Source of the DNA: Adiantum capillus-veneris
Lineage: Eukaryota; Streptophyta; Polypodiopsida; Polypodiales; Pteridaceae
DNA: 64,000 nucleotides
Reading direction: 5' to 3'
Assembly (NCBI GenBank): GCA_014529385.2
Contig: CM043970.1
Location: 59,883,523 to 59,947,522, forward strand
In this document: positions 43,145-54,950 of the stretch, piece by piece
Position numbering within the stretch: the first letter of the stretch is position 1
How the letters are laid out: the number at the start of each line of letters is the position of its first letter
Translations under genes and position numbers: made by a program
The notes under the pieces: model-generated
The model's input: the letters and a program-made list of their open reading frames with translations, nothing else
What the model was told of the DNA's origin: nothing
Databases searched by the model: none

Positions 43145-46100
43145 TTAAATTGCATGGTCATCATTACCTCGTTTAGGAGGTAGCTCACAAGGGATGTCGT
43201 CAATAAAAACATCTTGGAGCCCCTTGAGAAAATTGGATAACTCTAATTCTTTTTGGTTGATTTTATTTTCTTTTGCTAAAACATTAGGTTCATTTTGAGA
43301 ATCTTTAACAAAAATCATGTACACGGAAATAGAGCTCTTTATTGACTTGTTGAAAGCTGGTGTATGTACAATGGGGATAGTGTTACCCATTTCCTTAGCA
43401 TCTATATACATGTCTTTTTCCCTGAACATAAAGGAGATTCTCCTTTCATGGAATTTAACATTGACAACCAGACGATCAAACCATGGTGCCCCTAGGATTA
43501 CATCCTCATGCTTGAGAGGAGAGATAAAGAAGTCCTCTTTGTCCACATAGCTTTGGACATGGAGCCTCAATTTCCCGATTAAGGGAGTGACTGAAGCTTC
43601 TTGCCCCTTGAAATCACTGTCTGCGGGTAGAACATCTCCCATCTCGTAGGCTTGTATGCCTAACTTGGTGGCCAACTCTATAGATATAAAATTGTGAGTA
43701 GAACCAGGGTCAAAGAGAATAAAAGCATCATGTTCTCTTACCTTTCCCCAAGCATGGCATAGAGGAGATCCTTTGTGGTGAGTTTGGTGAGTCTCCTCCT
43801 CTTGGATTTCAACCAAAGTAGCTCTAGGAGGATCATGGCGGGTGTTCTTTTGGGGACAAGTGCGGTATGCATGCCCTAGTTCACCGCACTTGAAACACCA
43901 GTTATCCTTGCGATAACGCTCAAGCTCTTCAAGAGAGAGTTTGTTTTTGCCTTTGTAAACTCCCTTCTCTTTAGCTTTGTTGGAGTTGCCCTTAGGAGAC
44001 TTTTGGACATTGTCCTTCCCCTTAGTGTCCTTGGAACCCTTGCTTTCCGTGGGCTTATTATTTCTTTTAGCCCCCGTCTGGAAATTGATTCGAGAGGCCA
44101 CCATAGTATGGTGTATTATCGCCAATATGGTACGTGGCCTTTGGGAGTTGACATACTCCACCATTTCTTTGGTTAAGCCCACACAAAATTGTTGCTTTTT
44201 CTCTCCAAAGTCCAACTTTTTGAAGACAGTGGCTTTGAGTTGTAGGTCCCAAAACTTGTCTACATATTTGTGGATGGATTCATAGGGAGAGAGATTTAAG
44301 CTTCGCCATTCGGTGAGTACTTTGTCTTTGGCATCGGTGGCCAAAAACTGCTTCATAATGGAAGCTCTTAAAGCTTTCCATGTTCGCGGAGCTTCACCAT
44401 TGGCTTGTAGGCTAGATCACCATTGCCTGGCAGACTTTTGAAAATGTATAGCTACATGGTGTAGCTTAGAGGACTACGTGAAGCCCTCATCTACGAACGC
44501 TGCATCAAATTATTGGATAAAGGCCAAGACTTTGTCCATAGCACCAAAGGTGCCATCATAGGTAAGGAAAGAGATGCTCTTCCCTCCCTCTTTGAACTTC
44601 TTCAGCTTGGATGACCTCTTCCATGCGGCATAGGATTTCCTATGGCCTCTTCTTTTTGATGGTTCAAAGGTTGCACCATCACTTTCTTCAGAAGGTGAAG
44701 AATTTGAGGAAGGTGGAGAAGAGGGTGACCTCTTTCTTGCCTTTTTCTTGTCTTGATCTTCATCATCTTCACCATCACTTTCATAAGAGGAAGAGGATGA
44801 AGAAGATGGAGAAGAGGGTGTCCTCTTTCTCGCATTTTTCTTCTCTTGCTTTTTGTCATCCCTCTTTGAATTATGGTGTGGAGAAGGGTGCGATGGTCTT
44901 CTTCGTTTTGGAGGTGATGGAGAGCGTTTAGCCCACCGTCTTTGTGGAGCCATCTCCACCGAGGTGGCGGGAGACTCACTTCTTTCTCGTTCCTACGGTG
45001 GAGGCTCTTGAGTTCTCCTTTGGGAAGGAGATGCATCATCAAGAAGTAAATTCTTGAGCCCTTCGTATGGATTATCTTCTTCTTCCCAAATCACAGAGAG
45101 ACCTCTTTTGGAAGTCTCACAAGGAGGCTTCCTAGGTGTTCTCTCGTCATGGTGGTGAGCTTGGAGAATCCCATGAGCACAGAGCTGCGTTGCACTTCAC
45201 TTTGGAGAGATGGATTGCCCATGGCTTGTTGAAGCCTAGAAACAAGATAGTTAACAAGCATCGGGGCATCATTAGTAGCTTTCTCATTAGCCAAAAACTG
45301 CTTGCATCGGTTGCATCATTAGTAGCTTGCATCAGTGGCCAAAAACTGCTTCATAATGGAAGCTCTTAAAGCTTTCCATGTTCACGGAGCTTCACCGTTG
45401 GCTTGTAGGCTACATCACCATTGCCTGGCAGACTTTTGAAAATGTATAGCTACATGGTGTAGCTTAGAGGACTCCGTGAAGCCCTCATCTCCGAACGACG
45501 CATCAAATTGTTGGATAAAGGCCAAGACTTTGTCCGTAGCACCAAAGGTGCCATCATAGGTAAGGAAAGAGATGCTCTTCCCTCCCTCTTTGAACTTCTT
45601 CAGCTTGGATGACCTCTTCCATGCGGCATAGGATTTCCTATGGCCTCTTCTTTTTGATGGTTCAAAGGTTTCACCATCACTTTCTTCAGAAGGTGAAGAA
45701 TTTGAGGAAGGTGGAGAAGAGGGTGACCTCTTTCTTGCCTTTTTCTTGTCTTGATCTTCATCGTCTTCACCATCACTTTCATAAGAGGAAGAGGATGAAG
45801 AAGATGGAGAAGAGGGTGTCCTCTTTCTCACATTTTTCTTCTCTTGCTTTTTGTCATGCCTCTTTGAATTATGGTGTGGAGAAGGGTGCGATGGTCTTCT
45901 TCGTTTTGGAGGTGATGGAGAGCGTTTAGCCCACCGTCTTTGTGGAGCCATCTCCACCGAGGTGGCGGGAGACTCACTTCTTTCTCGTTCCTACGGTGGA
46001 GGCTCTTGAGTTCTCCTTTGGGAAGGAGATGCATCATCAAGAAGTAAATTCTTGAGCCCTTCGTATGGATTCTCTTCTTCTTCCCAAATCAGAGAGAGAC

Positions 46101-46341
46101 CTCTTTTGGAAGTCTCACAAGGAGGCTTCCTAGGTGTTCTCTCATCATGGTGGTGAGCTTGGAGAATCCCATGAGCACAGAGCTGCCGTTGCACTTCACT
46201 TTGGAGAGATGGATTGACCATGGCTTGTTGAAGCCTAGAAACAAGATAGTTAACAAGCATCGGGGCATCATTAGTAGCTTGCTCATTAGCAAAATCAAAG
46301 TTATCAACATTAATTTCAGTCTCTTTACTATTGTCAGCCAT
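43145..46341 (-). pseudogene. gag: gypsy gag and protease, with internal duplication
   Basis: Gag starts MADNSKETEINVDNFDF. It continues through a Ser/Arg/Lys-rich region (SPPKRRRPSHPSPHH) and a conserved block (SISFLTYDGTFGA, DKVLAFIQQF), then MKQFLATDAKDKVLTEW, the CCHC knuckle CFKCGELGHAYRTC and the protease ILFDPGSTHNFIS, ending near the RT junction. About 1 kb of the N-terminal half is present twice in tandem, which introduces a second start region and frame breaks. The ORF at 43145-44356 (403 codons) is the intact 3' part. Function of the RS-like tract is unknown; basic gag segments usually bind RNA. Confidence 0.88.
44331..46326 (-). repeat. Tandem duplication of about 1 kb inside gag
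   Basis: Copies begin at 44331 and 45329 (period about 998) and are nearly identical, with a few substitutions and small indels. The junction near 45270-45335 contains scrambled short repeats (TTAGTAGCTT, CCAAAAACTGCTT, GCATC), suggesting replication slippage or unequal recombination at microhomology. An assembly error is an alternative. Confidence 0.9.
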
Positions 46342-46745
46342 TCTAACAACTTTTAGGTGTAAAAGTTTTAGGTTTACTTTGGCACTTCAAGCCCTAGTTG
46401 CTACTCCTCTTTACCCCTTTAGAAAAAGCACTCAAGCTACTGTACCCATGGCTCGAATACCATTAATTGCAAGGAATAGAAGAAAGGGTCGTTCAACACC
46501 AAAACAACATCGGCTCCTGTCAAGCTTCTAATAGCTCAATAGAGGTTAAGCCGTAGGCAAGCCCTGTAGGACTCCACTATTAAGACCATAGCTCTCGACG
46601 GTGATGCCCCGTTAGCTGCACGAAGGCAGGCGCACTGCAATGCTGGAAAATCCCTATTCTACTTAATCACAGGCAATTAATAATACCAACCATTTATAGC
46701 TAGCTTGAGAACCTCTCTTCTTGAGCAAGAAAAGAGAAACCTTGT

Positions 46746-46757
46746 GCTCTGATACCA
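46746..46757 (-). other. Primer-binding site, initiator tRNA-Met
   Basis: The plus strand reads GCTCTGATACCA, i.e. TGGTATCAGAGC on the element's strand, one base inside the 5' LTR end. Confidence 0.92.
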
Positions 46758-46758
46758 A

Positions 46759-47949
46759 TGTAACATTTAATGGCGTAAAAACTTGTGTGTAGCGGAAATT
46801 AGCATGAACATAGTGGGCATTCCATTAAATAGATTCCTAATGAGAATTACAAGAGTGCTTGGGTGGAGAGAGCAAAAAAAAGCATAACACCTAGTTAGAT
46901 AGCATGAACAATACTTTCAAAAGAGAGAGAAATTAAGCTATTGACAACAGTTGAGGACCGGATTTACATGGAGCCGGTCCCCCCTCCAAAAGGCTTTGTA
47001 TTATGGTTTCTCCCATCAAAAGAGACATTGTACAATACAATTCTTTGTGTTCCTTCAAGACTATCTAGTGCAATGAAGATGAAAGCTTCATGCACTAAGC
47101 AAAACACTTATCAAACACAAAATCAATTCTCTCCGGTCTCAGACCCAAGACCTCACACACCTTCGAAGATGGTGAGAGCTAGCGGGGTATGAGAGTAGAT
47201 TGAGAGGAAGAAGGAGTATTCTTACGGGAAAGATGTACATCTCCTCACATAATCACTCATATTAGCATAGATTAGCTTAGTAATTAGCATGTTAGAGAAG
47301 ATGAGCATGCATTGAAGCTTGGCTCTTGGATTTGCATCACAAAGCCAAGAGTTGTTGGTGTAGGCCTCCCTTCTCACAAGCTTGGAGTAGGTGGTAAGCT
47401 TTCCATTAAAGCTTGAGAAGGAGAGAGAGTCTTCTTTACTTCACACTTGAGATTGTGTGAGTGTGTGTGTGTGATAATGCCTTGAAAAAATCAGCCCCCT
47501 TCTCTCTTGGTGGACCCCTCTTGCTATTTGCTCATGCTACAATCTCATTGGACCTCCCTAGAGCTAGCCAATGATAATTAAGCAGTATAAGTGATAGCCT
47601 TCTGACATGTGTCCCCCTTTCCCCTTTTGTGAGAGCTTTATGTAATTAATAAATGCAACTAAACTCTCATTGGACCCCTTTGCCTCCTGGCCAATGCCTC
47701 CTGGCCAATAAGAATCAGGCAAGCCATTGAGCTGCTGAATGCTCATTGGTCCCCTTGGGAGACTGTCCAATAGTCTTCTAGAGAGCTTAATTCTCATTGG
47801 TTCTTTTATAATTAATTAAATTAGATTTACTCTAGCCTAATTCTCATTGGTCCACCTCCAAGGCCATCCAATAGGAATTGGGTACACCTTGTGGGCATTT
47901 GGGCTAGGGAGCTGAGATGTGTCCCTCATTACCTTTGTGTAAAGGGAGC

Positions 47950-47982
<33 letters not shown>

Positions 47983-48361
47983 TTTCTCTCTCATCCCCTA
48001 CTCCCAAGGCTTGGCCCCTCCTCTGTAGGGATTGATAAAGACTTTTGGGACACACACAAAGCATCCAATTCCCCCCATGCTTGACCTTTGGACACAACCT
48101 TTGAATTTTGGAACCTTAGCATTTTGGAAGTCTTAATGGGCTGAACCTTAGGGTCTTTTAAGCCCATTGTTTCACATGGCTCTTTTGCAGATACCCCCCC
48201 CCCTTTGGATCCCTATTTTCCCTCCTTTGGTTCCCTACTGTGGCCGGTCTGCTAGCTTAACCAATATTCTAGCCTTTTCTCCCCTGAAACTTCCCCATAT
48301 TAAATGATCAGTTTAACATGAGAAAATCATTTAGGAGAATTAGATATTGATTATTATGACA
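46759..48361 (-). repeat. 5' LTR of inner gypsy
   Basis: On the element's strand it runs TGTCATAATAATC...GTTACA. Contains a GT run at about 47952-47978. Related, more diverged LTRs occur at 49745 and (partial) 28251, showing that this family is common locally. Confidence 0.95.
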
Positions 48362-49600
48362 AGCCAATCCATTCCTAAGATACCATCGTAGGTTCCAATA
48401 GGTAGAGTGTGGAAGTATGATGAGGTAGAAACTCCTCCTAATTCAAATTGTACTTTTTCAATTGAATGTTGAGAAAGGACTTCTTTTTTGTTTGCTAATT
48501 CCACTACCATTCTTTTGACTGGGTACTGATTCAACTTAAGCTTCCTTAAACATTTTGGAGAAAGAAAAGAATGGGTGCTACCACAATCTATAAGTATTGC
48601 AAACATTTCATCTTGTTGATTTGCCATAGTTTGAATGACTGCATATTGTTGGCACACTCTAGGATTGTCAATTGTGGCAAACAAGGTTGCTCTTTCATCT
48701 TCCTCATTCATTAGAGGAGTCTCTCCTACCGCTGCATAAGCTTGGGCTCCTCTTCCACTTCCTCTTCCTCTTCCCTTGCCACTTCCTCCATCTCTTCCTC
48801 CTCTTTGAAAGTTACCCTGACGGTTGGGCCTAGCCATATCTCTTGGGTCTAACTCTTGAGGACAGTTGTGCTTGTAGTGTCCCATCTGACCGCATCTATA
48901 ATATCTTATGTCAGGGAAAGTTTGATTCAGAGTTGCTACAACAGTTACTATACGCCGTTGACTACCTTGGTTAAAATTTCCCCTAGCTCTTCCTCTATAA
49001 TTGGTATAGTTGGTGTAGCTTCTGGTGGAATTTTTTCGTTCTCCTGCAAGAGGTTTGGCCCTAAGAAGGGCATCCTGGATTGATATAGGTCTCATGGCTT
49101 TGAGATCTATGCTCAAGGGTTTGTTAAGACCTTGACAGAATCGGGCAATTTGTTGCTCTATGATCATTTGAGGAGTATAATCTCGTAAAGATGCAAACTT
49201 TGTACAGTACTCCTCTAGTGAAAGTCCTAACTACGCAGACCAAAGAATTCATTCATCTTAATGGCTTGGTGAACAGGAGGAAGATAACATTCTATAATGG
49301 CATGCTTCATCCTCTCCCAAGTTGGTTTATTAGTGGGATTATCTCTACAGTGTTGTTTCCACCACATCTAGGCATCTCCAGTGAGACGAAACATACCCAA
49401 CATTGTTTGGTTTTCTTGATCAGTTCCTACGGCTATGAAATAATCATCCATAGCTTCTAACCATGCTTTTGCATCCCACTCTATATTGGACCATTCTCCT
49501 TTAAAGACAGGGAGTTGGACCTGCTTTAGTAGTAGTTTCTTTTCTTGTGTAGCAGTGTAGAGGCCATTTGTGCGAGGGTTACCTTGTAATTAACTTAGGG
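48362..49600 (-). pseudogene. gag: gag and protease of the outer gypsy
   Basis: Gag domain on the minus strand: FKGEWSNIEWDAKAWLEAMD, then MLGMFRLTGDA, WERMKHAIIECYLPP, with stops around 49240-49380. The ORF from 49167 (275 codons) continues with an Arg/Gly-rich stretch, the CCHC-like knuckle YYRCGQMGHYKHNC (first Cys replaced by Tyr), a second RG-rich tract, and protease AILIDCGSTHSFLSPK to YDGILGMDWL, where the inner gypsy cuts it. The ORF's last six residues come from that insertion. Confidence 0.88.
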
Positions 49601-49744
49601 AGTTTAGTATCTATTTAATTTTTCTCTACTTTACTTATTACAAAACATTTATCACTTCATCCACATTGCAATGAACAAACGGTCAATCCACTAATCTTTA
49701 TTCCAATAACATGACATACAGTGTTCTAGAAAACTCATGGTATA

Positions 49745-50488
49745 TGTCATAAAATCTAATATCTAATCAACCCAAATGATTTTCTCATATTAAAATGATC
49801 ATTTAATGTGGGATAATAAATGAGAACAAGGGTTAGAATATAGACATGTGCTTACGGATCTATCTCAACATGAGGCCAATGGTAAAGGGGTCGAAATGAG
49901 AGATGGTCTCTCAAAGAGCAATGCTACCTAATGGAGCTTAAAATACCTTAGGGTTAGCTTCATTAAAGACCTCCAAAAGTTAGCATTAAAAAGTCCTTTA
50001 ACCTTACGCAAGCTAGGGCTAATCTCAAGGTGGGAATTGTACCCAAGTATGAGGTGCTAAGACGCTTAAAGTGGTTGTGGGAACCTTGCCCAAAGCTTGA
50101 GGTGATTTTTATGCTTAAAAAGGTTTTTGAAATGTTAAATTCAAAGATAAATTCTCAAGAGGCATGAATGTCCATGGGTGATTGATTAAGGCTTGAAGTA
50201 TTCACTATTCTAAACAAATGACTTAAGAAGCATAAAAAGACACATGCTTGCTTGATTGACAAAGTCCTTGAAGTATTCAATTCAACTAAATGACTTAATA
50301 AGCATAGAAGACACATTTTCAAATGATCCTTCACATGATCCTCCACATGTGGCTCTCATGATGTGCTTGAATGCTATTGGGAAGGTTTTAAAGGGGTCCA
50401 ATGAGAATCTAGATACATAAAAATAAATAATTAAGTTCTTTCTTTCAAAGAGGTAAAAGAGGACACATGTCCAAATGAAATAATAAAT

Positions 50489-50543
<55 letters not shown>

Positions 50544-51268
50544 ATGAGAGGGGGGTATACCCTCCCACACACACTCACACATTCTCTCATTGTGTGGAGT
50601 GAAAAATGCTAGATCTCCATCTCCTTCTCTAAGTTTGTTGAGAAGTGGAGAGCCTACACCAATGCTCTTGGCTATGGAATGCAAATCCAACCAAGAGCCA
50701 TGCTTCAATGATTAAGCTTTCCATCGTCTTCGTCTTCATTACTATGCTATTATGCTATGCTGAGCAAGAAGAGTGATGATAAGTGAGGAACTATTTATTT
50801 CTCCTATGGAATGTTTCTTCTTCCTCTTCCCTACCCTCATTCCCCGCTAGCTCTCTCCACCTTTGAAGGTGTTTGAGGCTTTGGGACTGATGCTTGGGAT
50901 AGTTAATGCTTTTTTCAATCTCGTGATGCATGAAGCTTTCCATCTTCATAGCATCACCAGGGTCACAAGGAACACATAGATTTTATTGTAACAAAGTCTC
51001 TCTTGAAGGGAGAATCTATAATACAAACGCCTTTTGGAGGGGAGATCGGCTCCAAGTAAATCTGATCCGATCCTCATCTATTGTTATGTTCTCTAATACT
51101 CTCTCTCTTACAAAATTATTGTTCATGCCAAGTTAATTAAGTACTATGTTTATGTTGCTACCATCAATTAAGTTCACCTTCCAAGTTCTCAAAGTAGTCT
51201 CACAAAAATGCTCACTCTAATTCTCTTAATTCCGCTATTGTCAAAGTTCATAGACCATTCCCATTACA
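49745..51268 (+). repeat. 5' LTR of truncated gypsy
   Basis: Starts TGTCATAAAATC and ends CCATTACA, matching both termini of the inner gypsy LTRs. 1,524 bp long. Holds an AG dinucleotide run at about 50492-50540. Confidence 0.88.
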
Positions 51269-51269
51269 T

Positions 51270-51281
51270 TGGTATCAGAGC
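51270..51281 (+). other. Primer-binding site, initiator tRNA-Met
   Basis: A perfect TGGTATCAGAGC one base after the LTR. Confidence 0.92.
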
Positions 51282-51677
51282 ATTTGGTTTCTCTTTTCTT
51301 GCTTAAGAAGAGAGGTCTCTAAGTAGCCTATTAATGGTTGATTTTGTTAATTATATTAGGGTAAGTGGGACTAGGATCTATTATCGGTTTTGTTGAGCCC
51401 ACTATGTCGGATATGGTATAGACTCAGGAGATTTGGTCTTAATAATGGAGTCTTCTTAGACTTGCCTACGGCTTTACCATTATTGAGCTATAAGAAGCTC
51501 GAAAGGAGATATCCCTTGGCAACTTCGCTATGTTAGACCCCACTACTCTGTATAATTAACCAATTCGAGCCTTGGGTGTAGATACTTAAGTGCCTATTTT
51601 CAAAGGCTAAGAGGAGTAGCAACTAAGGTTTTGAATTGCCAAAGCATACACAAAGTAAACACATAAGTTTGATTAAC

Positions 51678-52540
51678 ATGGCTGACAATAACCAAGAGAG
51701 TAGAATGAACATTGACAACTTTGATTTTGCACATGAAGGTGCTAATGATGATTCCCCCATGTTTGTTAGTTATCTTGTTACTAGGTTGCAAAAAGCTATG
51801 GGAAACCCTGCTTTGCAAGACGAACTTACTTAACAACTTCGTGCTTATGGGATTTCCTTTACTCTCCAAGAGGAGAGAGAGAGCTTAGGAGGCCTCTTGA
51901 CGAGACCCCCAAAAGAAGGCTCTCTCCCATACGAGAGGAGGAATCCAAATATCAAGAAAGTAATGAATCCCTAAGTTCCTCCGAAAATGTGGCTCCACAA
52001 AGAAGGCGGACTAAATGATCACCAACTCCTCCCAAGAGGAAACGGTTAAACCATAGTCCTTCTCCTCGTCACTCCAAAAGGGAAGAGAGTAAGCCAAGGA
52101 AGAAAAGGGCAAGAAAGAGGTCACCCTCTTCTCCTTCTTCTTCACCTTCCTCCTCTACCGATGAAAGCTATGGCTATTCTCCTAGAGAATACAAGAGGGG
52201 AGGACATCACAAATCTTACCCTGCATGGAGAAGGTCACAAAAGCTAAAGAAGTTCAAACAGGGAGGAAAGAGTATCTCTTTTCTCACCTATGATGGCACC
52301 TTTGGTGCTACTGACAAGTTATTGGCCTTCATCCAACAATTGAAGCGGCCTTTGGAGACGAGGGATTCACGGAGTCCTCGAAGCTACACCATTTAGATAT
52401 GCACTTCAAAAAATTGGCTTGTCAATGGTGGGCTAGCCTTTGTGGCAACGGCAAAGCCCCAAAGACATGGAAAACTCTACGTGTTTTGTGGAACGCATAT
52501 CTAACCTCACCATCCTATCTTATTGCAGTATTAGCGAGAA
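51678..52540 (+). pseudogene. gag: gypsy gag, N-terminal part
   Basis: Starts MADNNQESRMNIDNFDFAHE, a clear homologue of the gag start at 46341. A stop (TAA 51831) and later stops interrupt the Ser/Arg/Lys-rich tract. SISFLTYDGTFGATDKLLAF is legible at about 52270-52330, then a frameshift, then SSKLHHLDMHFKKLACQWWA. The reading dissolves after about 52500. Confidence 0.85.
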
Positions 52541-52950
52541 CCACGATTAAATTGTTAATCGATGGGACGAAGCTGACTCGACTAGTGCATAGAGTCTACA
52601 AGAGGTTGTCAATCTCTCGGAAAACAACTAACAACTTGCATCTAACTCAAGCTACACTCAAGTGACTGAAATCACCAAAAGCCAATTGCTCATCGGCAAA
52701 CAAATCACATCCGTTACAGCATCAAATGAGATCCAAATGTAACAAAACTTCTAGGACATGTTTATAAGACCTAAGCATACATGCTTATGGTCTCAAACCC
52801 CACTTTAGGTCAAGTTCCAAAATTGGGATTATTAACAATAGTGGATTTTTGACCTAGTCGATTTCGACCAGAATGCATCTAAATGCTTAGCAATGATGCC
52901 CCAATACCCCACCCATGCTTAGTTTTTGATTTGAAAGTTTAAATTCCTAG
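52541..52950. other. No recognisable gene
   Basis: Short spacer between the truncated gag and the LTR-like sequence on the minus strand. No motifs seen. Confidence 0.5.
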
Positions 52951-52999
52951 TTATCATGAAATTAGGCCGCGGGTTGCCGACGCCAAAAACTACGAATTA

Positions 53000-53409
53000 C
53001 TGTGATGTGTTTACGTCGATGTGTTAAGCTCTTACCTGTGGTTGCATTGCAACAAACGCGACTGCAATGTGACAATCGGGGAGGGAGTAGGAAGCACGAA
53101 TAGGAGAGGAGTGAGCGCTGTTGGATCATGCTGTGTAATTCATTATCCAAAACTTAATAATAACTTAGAAAAATTGGCTTTTATACCTTAGACAAGGTTT
53201 TTGGTGGTGGTTAAAACTAATAATCTGGGAGTTCTACCAAAGATGGGTAATGACAGGTTGATACAATCTAGAAGCTTGTAGCCTCAGCTCATTAATTACA
53301 GAGTTTATACGAGAAAATAGAAGTTACAATATTCCCGATTTATCAAAACAATAAGTGTTGTACAATGAGAACTCTGAAAAATTATATCCATGTTAGCTTG
53401 CTGCTAACA
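53000..53409 (-). repeat. LTR start (3' LTR) of a minus-strand element; far end unresolved
   Basis: On the minus strand TGTTAGCAGCAAGCTAACAT begins directly after a purine tract. It contains a TATA box (GGTATAAAAGCC, plus-strand 53176-53187) and, further on, CCACAG|GTAAGAG, which looks like a splice donor. The first 19 bases are a near-palindrome (TTAGC...GCTAA). No second LTR copy is in the window, so length and end are not known. Confidence 0.55.
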
Positions 53410-53423
53410 TTCCCCCCCTCCTC
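53410..53423 (-). other. Polypurine tract
   Basis: On the minus strand GAGGAGGGGGGGAA followed directly by TGTTAGC. Together they mark the 3' end of an LTR element's internal region, 26 bases after the stop codon of the long minus-strand ORF. Confidence 0.7.
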
Positions 53424-53448
53424 GCCTGTGTCGTCCCTTGACATAGCT

Positions 53449-54699
53449 TTATGGGATGAAGTAGTCTTCGGGCTGGTGGCTGGCGAGGCGGTCTTTAAGC
53501 GCACTTAGTGCCTTTTGGTATCTGATCTTCCTTTCTTTATCTAACACTTGCAAAAACTGCATAGTTACTCTGTTCTGCAGCTCCACTACTAAGTAGCCTA
53601 CAAACCTTGATGTAAGGTTGCTGATCACTGGTGCAAATATCTTCGTTCTCCAAGTGAAGAATCTCGTGTAGAACGCTTCCTTGAATGCTAGCATATTGTG
53701 ACAATAGAAACATGCATCTGGCATAGAAGCCATAGAGGACTTCTTCGGAAGGTTGTCCACTAAGATCATAGCACAAACCTTTGTTACCCTCGAGGAATGA
53801 CATCCAAGGGGCACATGCTTTCTGGCTCATTGAACACTTCGATGCATGTGAGCAGCATTCAACAGAATAGCATAGCACATGACAAATTTGGTAGACTTTT
53901 AAAGAATGACATGGCACTCTTTAGAGTTTTCACCATGTACTCTTCAGTCGTTGGTCCCTTTTCTAGAGCAAGCAATCTGGGGTAATTCAACCAAACAGAA
54001 TCAAGTATCTTGGGTTTTTGTTCAGCCAGCTCAATCTCCACTTTGGGTGGTCTTTATCTGCGCCCTCGACTTGCATGTCTGTGTAAAGCCTTTCTTTTAC
54101 CTATAGCAACTCAACTTTAATCAGAGGGTAGGACAGGGACTGTACGTGACATTGTGCATTTATTTGATTGGGAGTGAGTTGTGTGACATTGACATAATGA
54201 AGTACTCTAAGCTCCCAATCCATAACTGCCTTCCACTGCTCATCTACCTCTTGTGTAACTTTTTCTTTTAGTGCATATTCTTCAACCTTTGAGAGCTGGA
54301 CCATGGGCACTGTGTCTTCTTCTGTAATGGGTACGTGAAAATGTTCTTCACCACTCAGCTCTAATGTGGACTGTGTCTCCATTTTAGAAAATGATACTGA
54401 GGGTATTTCTATCTGAGGCTGCTCCAAAGTGCCTGCCTCTTCTTGTGTTTCCGACCTTCCCTCTCTCAATAGCTGGTTGAATCTTTTGAGTTCAACTATC
54501 TCCTTCAGTAATTCATCTTCTCTTTGGAACCGCATCAAGGCCAGGTCTCTGCGCTGAGATTGCTCTAGCTTCAGCTCCAGCTCGAGGTCTTTATTTTTCA
54601 TTTCTAGTTCCTTGTAGACCTTGTCTGTACCTTTGATCGAGGCGACGACGGTTGGACTTTCTTGTATTTATCGCAAGAATATCGCCTGATCATTGATAT
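53449..54699 (-). pseudogene. 3' part of the long env-position ORF
   Basis: Minus-strand reading in three pieces. First, 54601-54101: charged and heptad-rich, MKNKDLELELKLEQSQRRDL and ELLKEIVELKRFNQLLREG, a probable coiled coil, then an acidic segment. Then 54041-53859 (PKILDSVWLNYPRLLALEKG). Then 53814-53449, which contains two Cys-rich bits (ACFYCHNMLAFKEAF) and ends RLASHQPEDYFIP. Frameshifts near 54100 and 53850 separate them. No known retroviral domain or membrane segment is visible. The upstream part of the gene lies beyond the copia fragment. Confidence 0.5.
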
Positions 54700-54938
54700 T
54701 GTTAAAGAATATGATGTTAAACAATATGTCCATTGTGCTATGGGTGGCCGGACACTGACTATACTATGTTGTAAATATACTTTGGATAATAGTTCAAGAA
54801 GAAGAAGAAGAGTGAGAGCAGCACGTTGAATGGCTGCTGCAGGGTAACGATTGTGTGTGTGTGTATCTCGATGTGTGTTGGGGTGTGTGTGTGTAGTGTT
54901 CTTTTCTACCTTCTCCATCACCTGTGCACTCTACAAAG

Positions 54939-54950
54939 TGGTATCAGAGC
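54939..54950 (+). other. Primer-binding site, initiator tRNA-Met
   Basis: A perfect TGGTATCAGAGC three bases after the LTR end. Confidence 0.9.

Larger units (their letters stand above)
38478..48361 (-). mobile_element. Complete chromodomain gypsy with 1.6-kb LTRs, nested
   Basis: A 9.9-kb element on the minus strand: 5' LTR 46759-48361, PBS, leader, gag, protease-pol, chromodomain, polypurine tract, 3' LTR 38478-40042. It landed in the minus-strand gypsy after the GMDWL motif. AGCC lies directly outside both ends (38474-38477 and 48362-48365), and the host frame GMDWL-IKNQAH is restored when the element is removed. The 3' LTR lacks about 20 bases near its inner-left end that the 5' LTR has, and its outer terminus is TA instead of TG. 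Pol is nearly intact; gag is disrupted by a tandem duplication. Confidence 0.92.
32897..49600 (-). mobile_element. Ty3/gypsy element interrupted by two insertions
   Basis: Reading right to left: gag and protease (49.6-48.4 kb), then an inner gypsy, then pol N-terminus, RT, RNase H and integrase (38.5-36.1 kb), then a 2.55-kb insert, then the integrase end and a chromodomain (33.6-32.9 kb). Coding sense is continuous across both interruptions. No LTR of this element is visible at either end: the 3' end meets an unrelated gag/protease relic at about 32897, and the 5' end fades before the LTR starting at 49745. Confidence 0.85.
49745..52540 (+). mobile_element. Truncated gypsy: 5' LTR, leader and partial gag
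   Basis: A relative of the inner gypsy at 38-48 kb, on the opposite strand. LTR, PBS, leader and the first half of gag are present. Homology ends near 52540 and no pol or 3' LTR follows. Confidence 0.85.

Noticed and set aside
44611-45929. Plus-strand His/Phe-rich ORFs of 106 codons, present twice
   Set aside because: Antisense shadows of the duplicated gag segment.
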